Assembly (NCBI RefSeq): GCF_937616625.2
Contig: NC_065573.1
Span: 2,619,001-2,683,000 of the forward strand
Direction of reading: 5' to 3'
DNA length: 64,000 bases
Origin: Mercurialis annua
Taxonomy: Eukaryota; Streptophyta; Magnoliopsida; Malpighiales; Euphorbiaceae
Shown: positions 62,248-64,000 of the stretch, in pieces
Layout of the letters: every line of letters begins with the position of its first letter
How positions within the stretch are numbered: the stretch's first letter is position 1
Notes under the pieces: generated by a model
Databases searched by the model: none
Seen by the model: the letters and a program-made list of their open reading frames with translations, nothing else
What the model was told of the DNA's origin: nothing
Position numbers and translations under genes: made by a program

Positions 62248-64000
62248 CCTCTAAAAAACATTACGAAACAAATCTGAACGTTTCCCCTTTTTAGCAATTT
62301 AAGCCAAACATTTACAAATTTTACGAAATAAATCCAAATGTTTCCCCATTTTAGCGGTTTAAGCCAAACGTTTACAAACATTACGAAACAAATCCAAACG
62401 TTTCACCTTTTTACAATTTAAGCTAAAAGTTTACCAACGTTATGAAATAAAACCAAACGTTTAAAACGTTACGAAACAAATCAAAACGTTTCATATTTTT
62501 AGCGATTTAAGCCAATCGTTTACCAACGTTACAGAACAAAACCAAACGTTTCACATTTTTAGCAATTTAAGCCAATTTTTTACAAACATTACGAAACAAA
62601 TACAAGCGTTTCACCTTTTCAGCAATATAAGCCAAACGTTAACAAATGTTACGAAACAAATCCAAACGTTTCACCTTTCTAGCAGTTTAGGTCAAACGTT
62701 TACAAACGTTAGGAAACAAATCCAAACGTTTCACCTTTTTAGCGATATAAGCCAAACATTTACAAACGTTACGAAACAAAACCAAACGTTTAACCTTTTT
62801 AGCAATTTAAACCAAATCTTTAAAACGTTACGAAATAAATCCAAACGTTTACAAACATGACGGGACAAAAACAAACGTTTCACATTTTTAGAAATTTAAG
62901 CCAAACATTTACAAATGTGACGGAACAAATCCAAACGTATCACCTTTTTAGCGATTGAAATCAAACGTTTAAAAACGTTATGAAACAAATCCAAATGTTT
63001 CCCAATTTTAGCGATTTAAGCCAAACTTTTATAAACGTTACGAAACAAATCCAAATGTATGAAAACGTTATGAAACAAATCCAACGTTTCACCTTTTTAG
63101 CGATTGAAGCCAAACGTTTACAAATATTACGAAACATATCCAAACATTTCACCTTTTAAGTGATTTAAACCAAACGTTTACAAATGTTTCGAAACAAATC
63201 CAAACTTTTCACCTTTTTAGCGATTGAAGCCAAACGTTTATAAACGCTAAGAAACAAATCCAAACGTCTCCCCATTTTAGCGATGTAAGCCAAACGTTTA
63301 TAAACATTATGAAACAAAACCAAATATTTACAAACGTTACGAAACAAATCCAAATGTTTTCAAACGTTACGAAACAAATCCAAACGTTTCCCCATTTATG
63401 CAATTTAAGCCAAACAATTACAAACATTACAAAACAAATCCAAATATTTACAAACGTTACGAAAAATATCTAAACATTTCACTTTTTTGTGATTGAAGCC
63501 AAAAGTTTACAAACGTTATGAAACAAATCCAAACGTTTCACCTTTCTAGCAATTTAGGTCAAACGTTAAGAAACAAATCCAAATGTTTCCCCATTTTAGC
63601 GATTGAAGCCAAACGTTTAAAACGTTACGAAACTAATCCAATCATTTCCCCTTTTTAGCAATTTAAGCCAAACGTTTACAAACGTTAGGAAACAAATCTA
63701 AATGTTTCAACTTTTTAGCGATTGAAGCCAAACGTTTAAAAATATTACGAAAGAAATCCAAATGTTTCACCTTTTTTGCAATTTAAGCCAAACGTTTACA
63801 AACATAGCGAAACAAATCAAAACGTTTCACATTTTTATCGATTTAAGCTAAATATTTACAAAGGTTACGAAACAAAACCAAACGCTTAAAACGTTATGAA
63901 ACAAATCCAAACGTTTCACATTTTTAGCGTTTTAAGCCAAACGTTTACAAACATTAGGAAACAAAACCAGTCGTTTACAAACGTTACGAAACAAATCTAA
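62248..64000 (+). repeat. 60-bp satellite array, block 11
   Basis: It starts CCTCTAAAAAACATTACG and then follows 12838-13330 and 41802-42300 variant by variant (for example AGCAGTTTAGGTCAAACG near 62680, 13270 and 42233) before diverging. It continues to the window edge as plus-oriented monomers. The minus-strand open frames at 62148-63427 are satellite readings, the first extending into the LTR end. No gene is seen. Confidence 0.94.

Overview
This window is non-coding plant heterochromatin. It is A+T-rich nuclear DNA, almost entirely a tandem satellite with a monomer of about 60 bp. The satellite is interrupted by solo LTRs of a retrotransposon family and by one small Mutator-like DNA transposon, which is present twice through duplication. 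I found no gene that I can support: no protein domain, tRNA, rRNA, CRISPR array or prokaryotic operon signal. The long open frames are by-products of the satellite, because 60 bp is exactly 20 codons and an open phase stays open across monomers. A plant (probably a eudicot) is inferred from LTRs with plant-style TATA/leader regions, 5-bp LTR target duplications, a Mutator-like element with a 9-bp target duplication, and a CpG-decayed satellite. I cannot name the species.

Layout: 1-4935 satellite organised in ~1.5 kb higher-order repeats. 4936-6628 remnant of a minus-strand LTR carrying a 1.15 kb Mutator-like element (5171-6320). 6629-8491 satellite. 8492-11435 solo LTR (+). 11436-12672 satellite. 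12673-12837 a 165-bp LTR end stub. 12838-17904 satellite. 17905-20070 satellite in inverted orientation. 20071-23990 satellite with a second short inverted block. 23991-26435 solo LTR (-). 26436-33599 satellite, including a second set of ~1.5-1.6 kb higher-order repeats. 33600-46423 a second copy of the 4936-17170 block (LTR remnant plus Mutator-like element, satellite, solo LTR at 37448-40399, LTR stub at 41637-41801, satellite). 46424-48767 satellite. 48768-61099 five tandem copies of a ~2467-bp composite unit (about 597 bp of satellite plus the first ~1870 bp of an LTR). The fifth LTR runs on intact to 62247. 62248-64000 satellite, whose first ~500 bp is a third relative of 12838-13330.

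History inferred from this layout: LTR retrotransposons inserted repeatedly at one position of the monomer (ATTAC target duplications) and were reduced to solo LTRs. A block of more than 12 kb carrying nested elements was then duplicated about 29 kb away. Most recently, an illegitimate junction between an LTR and neighbouring satellite seeded a new 2.47-kb composite tandem repeat. That last array looks like a new satellite caught at an early stage, and it is the most interesting object here.
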